Assembly (NCBI GenBank): GCA_023846275.1
Contig: CM043868.1
Coordinates: 4,049,153-4,113,152 of the forward strand
Direction of reading: 5' to 3'
DNA from: Vanilla planifolia
Taxonomy: Eukaryota; Streptophyta; Magnoliopsida; Asparagales; Orchidaceae
Length of the DNA stretch: 64,000 bases
This document shows positions 10,401-24,399 of this stretch, piece by piece. Position 1 is the stretch's first letter, and every line of letters begins with the position of its first letter. The position numbers and the translations under genes were made by a program. Below the pieces are notes generated by a model. It ran no database searches. It had not been told where the DNA came from and saw only the letters and a list, made by a program, of their open reading frames with translations.

Positions 10401-12850
10401 TGAATTAAATACTTATAAAATTCATATGATAAAAGTTAGAGTGCTGCTAAATATATTTTATAAGAATCGTATGGTACAATAGTAATAGTATGCTAAGATC
10501 TTGGTCATGATGAAAAGAAGATTGAGAAACATGCAATTTAAGATTTGTTATCATTTGTAAATCATATCATGCTTATCATGCTAAATTAGATTATTCTAAT
10601 TAGATGAAGTTTTGATGGATGATACTTGCACAATTGGTTGTCATGGGTTTCAATTAATGTTGAAGGTACTTTGGCCACAAGATAAAATATTAAATTGTGA
10701 TGAAGTTTCGTAGATTGATTCCAAAATATTAATAGTGATCACTCAGAATTGCAGAAAATAAAAGTATAAAATTATGATCACCTATAATGATATCAAAATT
10801 GTTTTTGGAGATTCATGCATGTTACAAATCTACCTACATGAAAGGAAATGAATGATCACACTTTTGTTGAAAAGTTAAGTGTTTGGAAGTATTGCATAAT
10901 TGTGCAACCAATATGGCTTGGAAGAATTAAAGTTTAGTACAAATTAAGATATAAAATTTAGCTAAGAATGTTATAAAATATTTAAGAAAGACTTCGTAGG
11001 TCAATCTAAGAGTGATTTTACTTAACTTGATATAAGAGACCCACATAGCATAAGTAAGAATTCTTTCCTAAAACCAAACTTAGGAATTGAATGTAATTGA
11101 GCTATTTGCCTTGGGTTAAGCCTTAAGGTTAGTAGATAAAGCTAAGTTATAAGCCTAGAAAGTAAGAAGAGTTCTTAAAAGAGACTTTAGATGGCTTTGT
11201 AATGAGAAGGAACGCTTAAGTACCTTATAAAGAGGGATTGGGAGTCTCAATTGAGCCTCAAAATAAGGCTAAGGTCATGCAATAGTTATGATTTGTTGGT
11301 ATGAAGAAAAGTTTTAACTCAAAACAAGCTATGTGACGATGTCTTAGGCTTGTTATTAAAATCTACCTACATCTTATGGAAAACTACCTAAATGAATGGC
11401 CAAACCTTAGTTGAGATTTGTGTTGCTCAATGTGCTAGAAGTCTTAGGTTAGTCTAAGAGGTTAAGTGTAAGGCTTGACTATAGACTTTGACTTGAGAAA
11501 AGAGACCTGGGAAAGGATGCTAGATGGCTTCCAAGGTATGTGAGCTCCCAAGTTTTCTTATAAGGCTTGGGATGGCTTTAGATGAAGGCTAAGGCCAGTT
11601 TAGGTCTCAATTAAGTGTTGTAAAAGTTTTGAGTTTGGTTAAGTAAGTGTAGGAAACTAAGAAAGGATTTAACCTAATTAATAAGCTCATTTAACTTAAA
11701 CTAGACTTATGAAATAATTAAATTAAACAAGAGAGCCAGGGATGAGATACAAACCCAAGTAACCTTATATAGGATTGAGAGTAAGTTATAATTAGAAAGA
11801 ACCTTGGATGAGGTCATAGATAACTTAAGAATTTGATGTGTAATTCTTAAGGGACTATGACTTATATATAAAGAAAACCATAAAGGTATAAATTAGGGTT
11901 ATTAAGAACATAATGAGACCTTGACCTAGATTATATTGAGGCTTTTAGCTAGGCCCCAGATGAGGGTTGTTTTAAATAAAGAGTTGGGTATTGACCTTAG
12001 GAGTGGTGCTAGGGTAGGCCATGGGGCTAAACAAACACTTGGATTATTGTTTAGATACTATTATAGCTTGCTTTGATGGATAAGAACATGAGTAGCCTTG
12101 AATTAAGCTCTTAAGCCATGCATTGAAACCTAGATGATAGTTTGATAGGTGTAGATAGCTCAAGAGAGGGCACTAGGAAGAGTGATTTGACTTAGGTTAG
12201 CTTACAATGCAAAAAACAGTAATTAGTGGAATTTATGTAAACCCAATTTAAAGATTAAAGACTATGAATTAAAGGATTCAAACCATAGAATTATAACATA
12301 AGTAGATACTTAAGTGGTCACCTGGTTAGGTTAATCAACTTAGACTCCCAAGTAAAGAAAAATGTATGAACTAAAATATACATGGAAGATATATAGAGAA
12401 AGCTTATCCTAGATAAATAGACTTGGGTTTATCAAATGCCTTAGATCAAACCAAATGACAAAGTAAGGTTTTGAGGAAACCCAAATAAGTAGATAAGGTT
12501 TAGAATAAATCTTAGATTAGTTAAAATAATAAAGTTAGTTAAAATAATAAAGTTGAAGGAGATCCTAGATGGCTTAGTTAATAAATTAGAGTTTTGAAGA
12601 AACTCTAAGATCCTTAAATTGATAGGTTAAGGTTAAGTAACCATAGATATTTGTGAATTAAACTATATAGATGATCATAAGTAGTTTGGCTAATAATAAC
12701 ATATACTAGGACACAATGGACCTTAATGATACACTCTTCAACCAAAATAAGGTACATCAGATATAGAAGATGATAAGACTCCCACTAAGTATGAAGGTTG
12801 TGTTCCTTATTACTGACACCATTGGAGGGTCATGGGTATGCTTGAGCTTA
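10400..12850 (-). repeat. Repeat family A, copy 1 (reverse orientation)
   Basis: The reverse complement resembles 42660-43380, 48540-49990 and 57000-57700. An example is the run around 11165-11300 (AAGAGACTTTAGATGG, then GGGATTGGGAGTC), which mirrors GACTCCCAATCCCTC at 57419 and what follows. The segment 11450-11700 mirrors the CCTTGGAAGCCATCTAA region near 49790. No coding domain is visible. The family is LTR-like in size and composition, but I cannot fix its termini here. For this family '-' means opposite to the 57-60 kb copy. Confidence 0.6.
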
Positions 12851-12859
12851 TGGTGTCAG
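12813..12859. repeat. Perfect 10-bp inverted repeat, PBS-like arm
   Basis: CTGACACCAT (12813-12822) and ATGGTGTCAG (12850-12859) are exact reverse complements with a 27-bp loop. The right arm continues as TGGTGTCAGAGT (12851-12862), 10 of 12 matches to the usual tRNA-Met primer binding site TGGTATCAGAGC. It may therefore mark the LTR/internal junction of a + strand element, or simply be a hairpin. Confidence 0.45.
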
Positions 12860-13439
12860 AGTGTCATGGGTTTTAATGATTCTTATAGCCTTACAGTGTA
12901 GTCCATAAGATTAGTAAAGCACAAGTCATAGACTATCAGATCATGTAATGAGATAAGAGTGCCAGGCTTGTGTCGAGTACCTTAGGGGCTTTGAGGGAGT
13001 ATTAGGTTATTAATGAACCCATTTGTGTTCTATGGATTAATATGTGATAGAGCTGGTAGTTATGGTTTTTCACTTTAACTCAACTTGGTAGGTAATGGTA
13101 TTCATTTGATTCCTTTGACATGTTGATAATTATACTCTATTATATACCATTACATCTATGTTTTATTAGTATAACATAAGTACTCCTGTCATTGTAAGTG
13201 CAGGGAGTTAGTTGTTGTTATGACATAAAATGGAGCTCAGAGCCAACATCTTAGTGGATCATTCATTAGTTAGTGTCTTGGCATGTCCTAGTTATAATTT
13301 TTTTATTTTGAATAGTGAGATGTATTTATTGAACTTGGATTATATATATTATCCATATTGAACATGGTTATATTATTATTTATGATTATTTTATTATATG
13401 AATATGGTTATTTATAAGTATAAATTACTTTGGTACCAT

Positions 13440-13930
13440 CTACATAATAGTATATAGTAGGTTATCTAACCTGAGATGGACCAATTCTTAGCTAAACTAA
13501 GGTCTTAATTGAAGTAAGAATATGATTCATTTTGGGTGACATGTTGCGAGTTTGATGATCAAATTATGGGATCTTTACTTACAGTTTGTATGCCAAGCTT
13601 GAGGAGTGAAAGGTGGTTAACTAAATTAGAAACTCAATTTAAGGTTCATTAAATCCACAGTTGTGAAAGTATCAAAAGAGACAAAATGATGAAAATCATT
13701 GTTGCAGCACTAAGCAGCAATAACTGCATAGCCATGCATGGAGGCTCATTGTGTGCATACTAGAGAGCCTACTATAGCTCATAGGTCATGCACCACTCAC
13801 AGAGGCATCAGCATACATGCAAAAAGGTGCAACTACAAAGGAACGACACACTTGCACTTCATGTGTGTGTGTTGATCACCTAACACACTGATGTGGTCAA
13901 CATGTGTAGTACTATTCATGTTCATGATTT
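13440..13930 (-). repeat. Family A tail, mixed with GC-richer core
   Basis: The reverse complement of this block resembles 45215-45660. Both show a GC-richer segment full of GCATG and TGCAC words, then ATTTTCATCATTTT or ATTATCATCATTTT, and then TAATGAACCTT with AATTGA. It is the continuation of family A on the inverted side. A small duplication, CATTTGAACATGGGTTT, follows at about 14065-14107. Confidence 0.5.
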
Positions 13931-14689
13931 TTTTTAACAAAGTTACATTGAATCTATTGAGAAACACATATGATTGTGATGGTTATGTAAGCATGTTTCA
14001 TTGGGTTCTACAACAAACAAACCAAAAATGTTATAGTAAGGAGTGACTTCAATTTTCCTTTTCATTTGAACATGGGTTTCTTGATAAATCATTTGAACAT
14101 GGGTTTGGAGACAAAAATAGTACATTTTGAATAAGTTATCATACAGACAAAAACACACATAACAATGCATTGTGAAAGCCATTATTGCAGTTCATAACTC
14201 CATATACAAACATATCATATATTCATATAATCATATTAATAAGAACTAAATTCAAATAGTAGTAGATAATGTTGTTGATAATATAGTAGAGAAAGCATTT
14301 CCATTGTCATTTAGATAATGCACAAAAATAATGAAAATATTTTAATAAGAGATAGTGATCTCAATTGAAAGCTAGGTTGTTTCAAATGAGTTGCACTCAT
14401 GTTTACATCTTGAAATACACCATTTATATTGATAAAAGTTTCTTTTGCATAGATAAAACAAACAAGATGTTCGATTTGCATTTGTTGGATGAAGACTAGG
14501 GATCTACATTACTTGGTAAGAAAGATGTATACTTGTTTTAATCATGCAACATATTATTCATACAACAACAACAATGATGCCTAATAAACTTGTATTTAGT
14601 TAAAGTGTTCCCTCAAAATCACAAATTCAAAACAAAATGAATTGATAACACTTGGGCTGGAGCCTTCAGATCAAGGTAAGAAAACCTAG

Positions 14690-15160
14690 ATAAATAGTTA
14701 CACCATTGGGCATTTGATCCTTAAAGTCATATGTTTTATTTTTGAAGTTTTTGGAAGGTTGATACGAGATACTTTGTGCTTGTGTTCAACATAAGGGATA
14801 ATTAGCTACAAATCAAAATTTTTTGTGCTTTTTTTTTGTTAAATTATAATTATTCTCACAATATTTTTATTTGAACTTTCCAATGCTTAATTTTGTTGGA
14901 ACAAAAACTCATTCAACAATCTTAATTAACCAAATAGCTGACAATTTTTGCTCTTGTAAACCTATGACTTGTTGAGTTATGTAATTACATTTAAATTTTT
15001 ACAAAATTTTCTATACACAAATATTAAATTGAAGCAAAAATCTTTCACCTTGATAAACCAAAACAATACAACCACCAAGGAAATTTTTATCATATAAAAA
15101 ATGAAATATCAACAACAAAATGACAAACATAAATACTACTCAAATTCAAATATTGTTTCT
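14690..15160. repeat. Dispersed repeat, copy 2
   Basis: Second copy of the sequence at 8600-9060 in the same orientation, with shared words in the same order. No domain is recognisable. Confidence 0.6.
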
Positions 15161-15179
15161 CAACTTCAAAGGCTTACAT

Positions 15180-18100
15180 TGAAAAATATTTTTCAATAGT
15201 ATTTTGTTGATGAAAAATTTGGATTCATAGAAATTAAAAGATGGTTATTAATTAAAAATCTAAAGATTATGGTTATAAAGTAATAGAAGAGAGATTAAGA
15301 TTCTCACAAATCACGGATGACCAAGGTAAAAAAAGTAATGAAGGCAAAGAACTGAAAGCTTCTCTCAAGTGATCAAGCCCTTTTGAATTTGGATCTTTGA
15401 GGGCTTTCTTATAGTTGAAGACTGGAAAACATTTCTATTCTTCATTCAAAATGCAATAGTTCTAGTCGTTACCATGGTAATGGCTTCATTGCCCAAGGTA
15501 AGTGCACATGTGTGGGAGTTATTATCATTACATTGATAATGACAAAATTGTTTATGAAAGAGTGCACCTATAAGAGAGATATTACTATTACTAAGAAATT
15601 CTAATAGTCACATTGAAATGGTTTATGTTCCTAGGTTAGTGTAAGCTCATTCACTAAAAGCGTTTTGAATTAAACATCTTGAATCTAGTGGTTCGGCCTT
15701 AAGGGCTTAGTATTGGTTGGAAGGGTCTAATCTCTAATAATTGGGTTTCGAAGATTTAGACCTTTGGGATGACAAATTTTAAGGCTTTAATCCTTAGTAT
15801 TTGATCTTGAGAGTTTTAGCTCAAGCATTTAATTTTGAGGGTATGGCTTTAGTGATTAAGCCTTAAAGGACTAAACTGAAGGGTCTTACCTCAAGCATCT
15901 AAGCCTTAAGAGTCTATCCTTAAGTAATTTTTTTGTTAATGCTTACTATGCCATTATTTTTCTCATTGACAACTAATATTTAGCTTGCAAAGTTTTACAT
16001 TTGATTTGGTTCTCAAAATCTTCATATCATTATTTATATTATGAAAAAGAGTTGTGTGACATTCTCATCCTCTACTCATGAACTTAAGACTAAAACTCTC
16101 AATTCTAAATAATTTAAAACCATTCTTCTCCTAGTTTTAAATCTTGAATAGACATAGTATTCCCTATATTTCATTCATTTTTTGATATACACGTACATCT
16201 ATTTATGTAATTTACTATATGTACATCCTATGTAGATATCAACTAAACCATCTATGATGTTATTTTCTATTTAATCACATAGTTATCTGTAACATTCTAT
16301 GCAGTTTAAGCATATAGCATATGTAGTGAAAATACAAGAGTAGTTTTACAATTTTAAAATTGAACAAATCAACTATACATTATGCATATCTCAAATAATT
16401 TATATATCATGTTCAGTGCTTTTCTATAGATATCATGTCTTAGCCATATGTGTCTAAATGTTTATCACTGTAGCTAAAACTATGAGTATGAAATATAAGT
16501 TAACCATTATAAGCTCCATAAATATAATAAAATAATTAAAGTATATGAAATAATATAATATTAGGGTTATATCATATGTAAGGTCTAGATTTAAGTATAA
16601 TCATCTATACATGTAATACTAATTAGTATATATAAAAATCACATGTTCCTATACTCTTCATTTCTTTTTTTTTTATTTCTCTTTTATTTTTACTTGGGAC
16701 TCTTTTGGGGTATGATTCTTATTTTTGTACACAACAATATGCCATTGGCTTAATATTTTCGCTGCCTTCATCATGACATCTCACTTACCTTACTAAGCAA
16801 TATTTGCATAAACCCAAGCTTTATTATTGTCTTCATAGTGACAAGCTATTCATCTCACATTAGGTTATTTAGCTTGTTAAGCATTATTTATATAAACCCA
16901 AGCTCTCTTATTGCCTTCATAATGAATGACTACTTAGCTTGCCAACCATTATTACTATCATAGTGTCAAGCATTATTTACATAAACTTAGATTTCTTATA
17001 CCATTTATAATGATAAGCAACCAACCTCACCAAGTAATCTTTACATGCCTTTATCATGATAGGTGACTTTCCTTGTTAAGCAATATTTAAATATTTCCTT
17101 CACCTGGATATAGGTTGTGCCTTTCAATACTACCTCACTTATTGAATTTTTGTCATTTATATTGTTAAAATATAACATACATGTTTATCGTGCACATCAT
17201 GAACATTTACAAGTTATTGGGTACTTACCAAATAAATCAATACAATCACATCATCCTTACCATATAATGTAAGGAATATTGGTACAAAATGTGAAATAAT
17301 ATTACTAGATAACTTCACATACAATCTAGATTATATTGATACTCAACAATATCTCACAACATCAAACACTTCCATGTATAAATATGTAAGATGCCTACAC
17401 AAGACTATACTTGTCATGCATTAATACTTTAAGCATACACACATAAAAGTGTCACATGTCTACATAAAGCCATGTTTGTCAACCATTATTATACACTTAA
17501 AAATATTACAAAATGCCTACACGAGGCATTGCTTATCATTTATCAATACATCAAGTACACACATTTGTAGTAGTATCAAGATGCTTACTTATGTTGCTTC
17601 TTTTCTCTTTCCTCAATTTTCTTGCTAAATTTTTTATAATTGTTATCAACCTATCCTTCATAGATGTAGAGTAATAGAAGTGACAAGCTTTTTTTTTCTT
17701 TAAGGAAATAACTGATTATGTAATCCAATTAATTAAACATGGAGCACAACAAAATTATGGTTTTCTTAAAAACTATTAAGCCAATTTGTTGGCAAAGAAC
17801 TTTGTTTTGCTCCTTCCCACACTTTATCTCTTCTCATTCTATTTATTCTCTTGAACGAGGTTTCCAAGTCCTAATTTGCCTCTCCTTAGCTCTCCACTTT
17901 CTCCATTTCATGAGCATTTTTTCTTTGTTTTTTCTTCTTCTCCTATTCTCTCACCAGGATGGTGCTCAACCTAACATAAACTAACAATCCATGGCAGATT
18001 AGAGTCCAATTCAATGAAACCTTAGTTGACACAGTGTCTCACCTTCATAATGTAAATCTAGTGATGAGTGGCTCCTCATGGCAATGTGATGGCATGTCAA

Positions 18101-19970
18101 CAGGTGATGTGAGAGCTAAAGATTTGACAAGTTAGAGTTAGGATTTCGCATGAGGGTCGACCAACATTTGTGTGGAAAGGAAAATGTGGATTTTGGAAGT
18201 CAAGAAGCACTAATAAGAAATTATTCTAGGATATTTATATATAATATTATATTAATTAAATATTTTACTCATCATTAATTCATAGAACTTCAACAATTTG
18301 TAATAATTCCAAATGCATTTTGATTTAGGAAAATAAGCACCTTTGGACTTCTCTTGTTGTGCTTTATCTAAAAATATTGTTACTTCAATATTTTGAAATA
18401 CTTTATTTCCTAACTATTTTGACTTGTTTTATGAGATAGTCAACATACTTACAAATTAATTTTAAAATATTAATTTAGTTTTACTATCTTATGAAATTGA
18501 TAATGTTATAATTTATTTATAAATTTTTACGACAAAGTTAACAAATGAGGGATATTATATAATTTCTAAATTTACAAACATATGGTAATGGTTTATCATC
18601 TTTCATAAATTAGGTCAACTAGAGCTTGATTCCCTCTGACTCGATTAAATATCTAGGGCCTGATAAACCATCAGCATAGGACAACGTGATGTTGTGTTAA
18701 GTGGTTTGGTTAAGATTCCAATGAAGGGGACAAATCTCTTAAAAGAAAGTAAAAAGATTCTAAGATTAATGATACTTTTCAAAAGCAATTGCTAATGGAA
18801 AATGTTCCACACTCACATGAAAATTGGTGCATGATAGTTTATTATCAAGTTCCCTTGCATTAATTTTTGTTGCAATTTTCGAAGTGGGATTTATTGCCCT
18901 AACTCTAGAGACTCCATTGTTTAGGATAAAGCTGCACTAGATGGAAAGGTAACTCCTCATAAGATAGTTTCCATTAAAAACATGGTTTGTGGGTTGAATT
19001 TAAATTATTCTTTTAATGTTCATCTAATTATTACATTTAGAGATAAAAATCCCTCTAAGGTTATTATTATTAATTCCCCAAAAATGTTAGTAGAGATGGA
19101 TAGATGAAACGGGGAAAAAGATTCTGGATGCTTCCTTAAAGGTTAAATTAGTGGCTACTTTGCTTCAAAAGGGAAAGGATTTTGGGATTGACTCAATGGA
19201 CAACTAGACTACTATAAAAAGACATTCAAGCCCCTTTCATGGTCTATAATTATTTATAAGAGGAAGTAAACTTACTAACTAATGATGGCAATTTTGCTCC
19301 ATGCATGTTGATTCCTTTAGCATTTTATCTTATTAAAGCTCTAATTGTCATCTTAGATGATCTAAAGACATTGCAAATTTTTTATAGTTTATGGTTGGTA
19401 TCGCATAAATTGCTAGATAACACTAAAAGAAATTTAGAAGGTTATATGCAACTAGTATGATGAGAATTTATTTTTAAAGACATTGAAAGAATTCTTAGAA
19501 GAATAAATAATTTCTTATCTTGGGAGGATTGCTAAATTTGAGGCAAAAGAAAAGTTATTGAGGAAACAATCTGGTGACATCCAATATGCTGGGTTGGAAG
19601 AGATCAAAAGACAAATGAATAAGCTAGACATGAAGAAGATCTTGAAAGAAGTAAGCAAATGCATCCTTTAGACAAACATATGGAGATCAACAATATATTT
19701 GTGAGGCTTTGAAGATGGTGCCTTGAACTTTGTCAAGAATAATATTACATCTTGAGATTGCTTGAACTCATAAAAAATGGAAGTTCTTTTGAGGGAATTA
19801 AGCTTAAAAATCATAGAAGATAGAAAGCATACCCTTTAGTGGTTTGTAAGGGGTAAGCCCTTAAGGGAGTTTTCTTTTTCTTACATTTTAGAATTTGCAT
19901 TCTACTTCTAGTAACCTAAACAATCAGTAGAAATGAATTAGTGATACTTTTCTAAAAAATTGTGCATAGG
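15180..19970 (+). repeat. Repeat family C, copy 1
   Basis: This long unit aligns with 19970-22780 and in part with 36230-36400. The shared order is: TAATAGAGAGAG-like start with GATGACCAAGG (15318); a block with ACACAAGACTATAC (17399) and TAAGCATACACACATAAA; an ATGGAGCACAA block; and a 3' part with GGATTGACTCAATGGACAAC (about 19183-19204). A coding-like stretch at 19550-19670 reads FEAKEKLLRKQSGD then LEEIKRQMNKLDMKK, perhaps an element protein. I cannot classify it as LTR or LINE. Confidence 0.55.
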
Positions 19971-22780
19971 TTTTCGAAGGTATTTTATTAATGACAATTT
20001 TTGTTTCAAAAAAATTAAAAGAAGCTTAATAATTTAAAATCTAAGGATTTTTGTTACAAAGTAGTGAAATAGAGAGAGTTAGGATCACCACAAATGGAGA
20101 ATGACCAAGGGAAAAGAAACCAAACATGGTGGGAAAAAGGAAAGCATCCTTAAGGTGATTGAACTCCTTTGAACTAGACTTATATGGTCTTACTTATAGA
20201 TGACGAGTGAAAGACATGCCTTCGACTCATTTGAAATGTAATAGTCATAGTCAATATGATGATAATGTCTTTTGCTTGAGGTGAGTGTGTATTTGAGGGA
20301 GTGTAAATTAGCCTTCTCACAAGTGTGAGGTGTAAATTGTACCTACACAAGACTATGCTTATCATGCATCAATACTTAAGCATACACACATAAATGTATC
20401 ACATGTCTACACAAGTCCGAGCTTATTAACCATCGTAACAACCAAAACATGCAACTTACAAATGTTCTAGAATACCTAAAAAAAGGCAAGGCTTATCATT
20501 TATCTATGAATCAAGCATGCAAACATATAATAATGTCAAGATGCCCTCAATGTTTCATGTTATTCATATTCCTTAATTTCCTTAATTTCCTCAATTTTTG
20601 ATAATCATTGCTAATTTTCTTCTTAGTGGATCAAGCCTAATATGAAGCTATAAGCTTTACGTTGACATGGGAGAAAATTAATTAATCAATTTGATAATTG
20701 GAAATAGAGCATAATGTTTTTAAAGAACTCACCAAACCAAATTGTTGATGAATATATCAAGTTTGTGTCTTTTCTCACTTTATCACTCTTCTTTCTATTT
20801 TTTTCTCCTAAACTGGGTTTCTTAAGCACTAATGTTTTTTACAAGTTGCTCTTTGCTTAGCTCCACCCTTCTCTATCTCCTAAGCCTCATTCCCTTAGTT
20901 TTCCCTCTCTTCTTTCTTCTCACCATAGGCAACACTTGACTTATTAGAAGCCAACGAATAAAAGTAAACTTGGGTTCAATTCATATAAACATTACTTGAC
21001 CAAGAACCTCACCCTCATGACATTAGTCTCAAGGTAAATGGCTCTCATGACAATGTGATAATGAGATGATGGGCAACTAGTGGCTAGACAACCAACGAGT
21101 TAGGATTAGGATTTCAAACAAAGGCTGACCGACATATGTATGAGAAGGAAAAGGGAATTTTTTAGGGTTGGAAGCAATAGAAAGAAAATTAGGTTTGGTT
21201 AATTATTCATAATATTATAAATATTTTATCTATATTTTTAATTCCTTAAACTAATGATTCATGATCTCCAATTGGATTATGATTTAAGAAAAATAAGGGT
21301 ATTTGGATTCATCATAATGTGCTCTATCCAATAATATTTTTTTATATTTTAAAATATTTTATTTCTCAACTAATTGTAATATTCCTTAAAGAAGTCCAAC
21401 ATATTTAAAATTAATTTTAAAATATTTATGCAACTTTAATATTTTATGGAATTGAGAATGTTATAATTTTTCAATAACCTTTTGCATAATTTTAAGCAAT
21501 GTAAGATTATATATAATTTATAAATTCACAAAAATATGATAACTTCTTTGACATGTAATTGGCTTATCATTTCCTTTAAATCAGGCTGACTCTAGCTTGG
21601 ATTCCCACTAAACTCCATTTAACATCCAGAGAATGATGAATTGTTGGCATGTGCCAACTTAATACTTTGTTAAGTGCTTTAGATAATAAGCTTCAAATGA
21701 AAGGAATGAATCTCTTAAAAGAAAGTGGGAAGATGCTAACATTAAATATTCTTCTTAAAAGAAATTGGTGATACAGAATGTTCTAGTACTAATGCTAAAT
21801 GTGTTCATGCTAGCAACAAAGTAGACAAAGAAAAAGGGAAACTAGACATTTTTTAGTGGTTGAAGTAGGGGCTATTGCATCCCAAATGAAAAGGATTTAA
21901 GGATTGACTCAATAGACAACTAGCCTCTTATGGAAGATACTTGAGCCCCTCTTAAGGCCTTAACTATTAATAGAAGGATGAAGACTTATCAACTAATGAT
22001 GATAATTTTGCTCCAAACATGTTGATTTCTCTATCATTTGATTTAGTTAAACCTCTAATTGTCATCTCAAATGAACTAGATGACACATTGAAGTAGAACC
22101 TTAAGGACTAAGAATGAAGGAAACGTAATGTTTGGCTTGGGATTGGGAATGCAAGGTCTTAAGACTTGAAGATTTTGTGTTGGATAGTTGATGTCCTATA
22201 AGCCTCTAGATGAAATGTTGACAAAAATTTAGAAAGTTGAATGTGAACAGTACAATGAAAATTAATTTTTATGGGCCTTGAAAGAATATTTTAGAAGATG
22301 AAATTATTTCTTATCAAAGGAGAATTCTTTAATTCAAGGAAGAGAGAAAGCTAATGAGGGAGTAATTATGCACCATCTCTTAAACTAGGTTTGAAGAAAT
22401 CAAAAGCCAAATAGCCTCTCAAAACACAAACAATATCACAAAGGAAGTAAGAAAATCCATCCACTTGATCGAGTTATGGTGATCAATTATATATCAACAA
22501 GGCCTTGAAGATAGAGTTTTGTACATGGTCAAGAATAATGTTATATATCTCAAGATTGATTGAACTCATCAGAAATGATAGTGCTTCTTGCGAATTCAAG
22601 ATTAAAAAATATAATAAATATAGTACATAATCTTTAGTGGTCCTTTATGGGTAAGATCTTAAAGGAATTTTTTAATTCTTCTTTTTTTAGCATTTGCATT
22701 CTACGTTTGGTACATAGTATAAATAAAATAATGATATGTTTTAAACAAATTGTGCACATTTTTCAAGCAATATAATTTCT
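19970..22780 (+). repeat. Repeat family C, copy 2
   Basis: This is a direct repeat of the preceding unit, shorter by about 2 kb because part of the 15.5-17.3 kb sequence has no counterpart. Matching landmarks are GAATGACCAAGG (20099), CTACACAAGACTATGC (20343), TTAAGCATACACACATAAA (20377), and GGATTGACTCAATAGACAAC (about 21900). The coding-like stretch is more decayed. The arrangement fits a tandem duplication or two insertions of one element. Confidence 0.6.
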
Positions 22781-23250
22781 TTTGTCACTTTTTGTTAAAG
22801 TGCTCTTTTCAAATCTTTAAAGTTTTGCATTGGGGCACTTGTCTTCATATGATTCCATGTAGTCTTCAATTGTTGAAGAGGTATACAAATCCTACAAAGT
22901 CCTAAATTCTTAGTATAAATGATATAACTAAGGGGACGAGAAAAAATATGTAATTCATGAAACTGATCTTCCTATTCCCTAAGAACATAATCATGCAAAG
23001 GAGGAAAACCAGCCAAATAAAAAAGAATTGATCTCTAACCAATCCTTGTGGGTAGGTGATACCATCAATTTAAAGAAAAAAATGGCTAAGTGAGAAACCA
23101 TTAGCTTAATAAAGAAAAAGAAGGGTTGAGTCTTCACTTTGTTACAAAGTTATATTTTTATGAAGAACAAGACATAAAGGAAGGGCGTCTCAAACACCAT
23201 GGATAGTGGTGAATGAAAATGGAAACGAGGAAAGGCTACACTTCACTAGA
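22780..23250. other. Spacer before the minisatellite
   Basis: No gene or domain is seen. The sequence becomes purine-rich towards the minisatellite on its right. Confidence 0.35.
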
Positions 23251-23890
23251 CCTTCACTTATTGGGATAGAGGTGAAGGAAAGAAAGATAATGGCTAGGAT
23301 TCTTAAAACTTCATGAAATAAAACAATGCTGAAGGAGAGGAGAGGAAGTCAAGTCCAATCCTTTAGAATCCTTCATATAATAAACTACTGATGAAGCAAA
23401 AAAGAAGAAGTTGAAGATATGTATTATAACACCTTTATGTAGTAAAGAAGTGATGAAGATTAGATAGAGAAGAAGTCAAGGCTACACCTAAAAGACCTTA
23501 ATGTAATAGAGTAGCAATTAAAGTGCAATGGAGATGAAAAAGAGAATGCCTTTTATGGCCTTCATCTATATAGTGATAATGAAGATGAGATAGAGAGGTC
23601 AAGACCACACTTCATGTGATAGAATTGTAATGAAGGCAAGCAAAGCTGAAGTCATGATCATGCCTCTTGAGACCATCATATGATAAACTAGCGATGAAAG
23701 TGAGATGAAGAGTCAAGAATATACCTCTTGAAATTTCATGTAATAAAGCTATGATGAAGTTAAGATAAAGGAAAGTAAAGAATATGACTTTCAAAACCTT
23801 CATGTAATAAAGCAATGACGAAGGTGAGATAGAGGTAGTTAAGATTAAGCTTCTCAAGATTTTCATATAATAAAGTAGTGTTGAAGGACT
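23250..23890. repeat. 62-63-bp minisatellite, about 11 decayed copies
   Basis: The word CCTTCATGTAATAAAG and its variants recur at about 23251, 23309, 23370, 23433, 23497, 23560, 23610, 23672, 23735, 23798 and 23862. The spacings are 58, 62, 63, 64, 63, 50, 62, 63, 63 and 64. Between them lies GATGAAGGTGAGATAGAGG, then AGTCAAGA with a variable end. The spacing drifts, so it is not read as coding. Relative to the minus-strand gypsy element it lies just downstream of integrase, the place where Tat/Ogre-type elements are known to carry tandem repeats. Confidence 0.8.
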
Positions 23891-24399
23891 TATGTAAAAA
23901 AATGATCAACAATGGACTATTCAATTTTTAATTAAATTATTATTATAGAGTAAATATAAGCATAAGATTCAAGTGATGAATGGATACTTGCATTAGTATG
24001 TCTCAAGTTAAGCTTGATAGACTTTTAGAGGCATGAAAATAATTGAGGTCAATTGGAAAAAAAGTCTCAACAATTTTGTTCAAAGAGAGATAGAGTCTCA
24101 AGAATATATTTAGACTTGAGACACAATTCTCATTTGGAAAAGAAATATTTCTTATGTTTTTTTACCTTAAGTAGTATTATTTTCTAGGACTAATTCCTTA
24201 GACTACTCTTATAATTGAACATAGAAAGATACCGCTTTCTAAGTTAACAAAATCTTGAGAATGTAGGTGATGAAAACTATTAAAAACTTTAGATCAAGTT
24301 AAACCATACATTTTGACTAATGAAATAAGAGGACAAAATGCCCTTATCATACATAGAAGCTTTTAAGTAGTCTCCACTCCTTGATTTGAGTAGCTCAAC

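Noticed and set aside
17739-17984. 81-codon hydrophobic open frame resembling a membrane protein
   Set aside because: Its counterpart in the second family C copy (about 20710-20950) is not open, so it is repeat sequence rather than a gene.
23612-23866. 84-codon minus-strand open frame
   Set aside because: It is an antisense shadow of the 62-63-bp minisatellite; unit lengths of 62-64 shift frame between copies.
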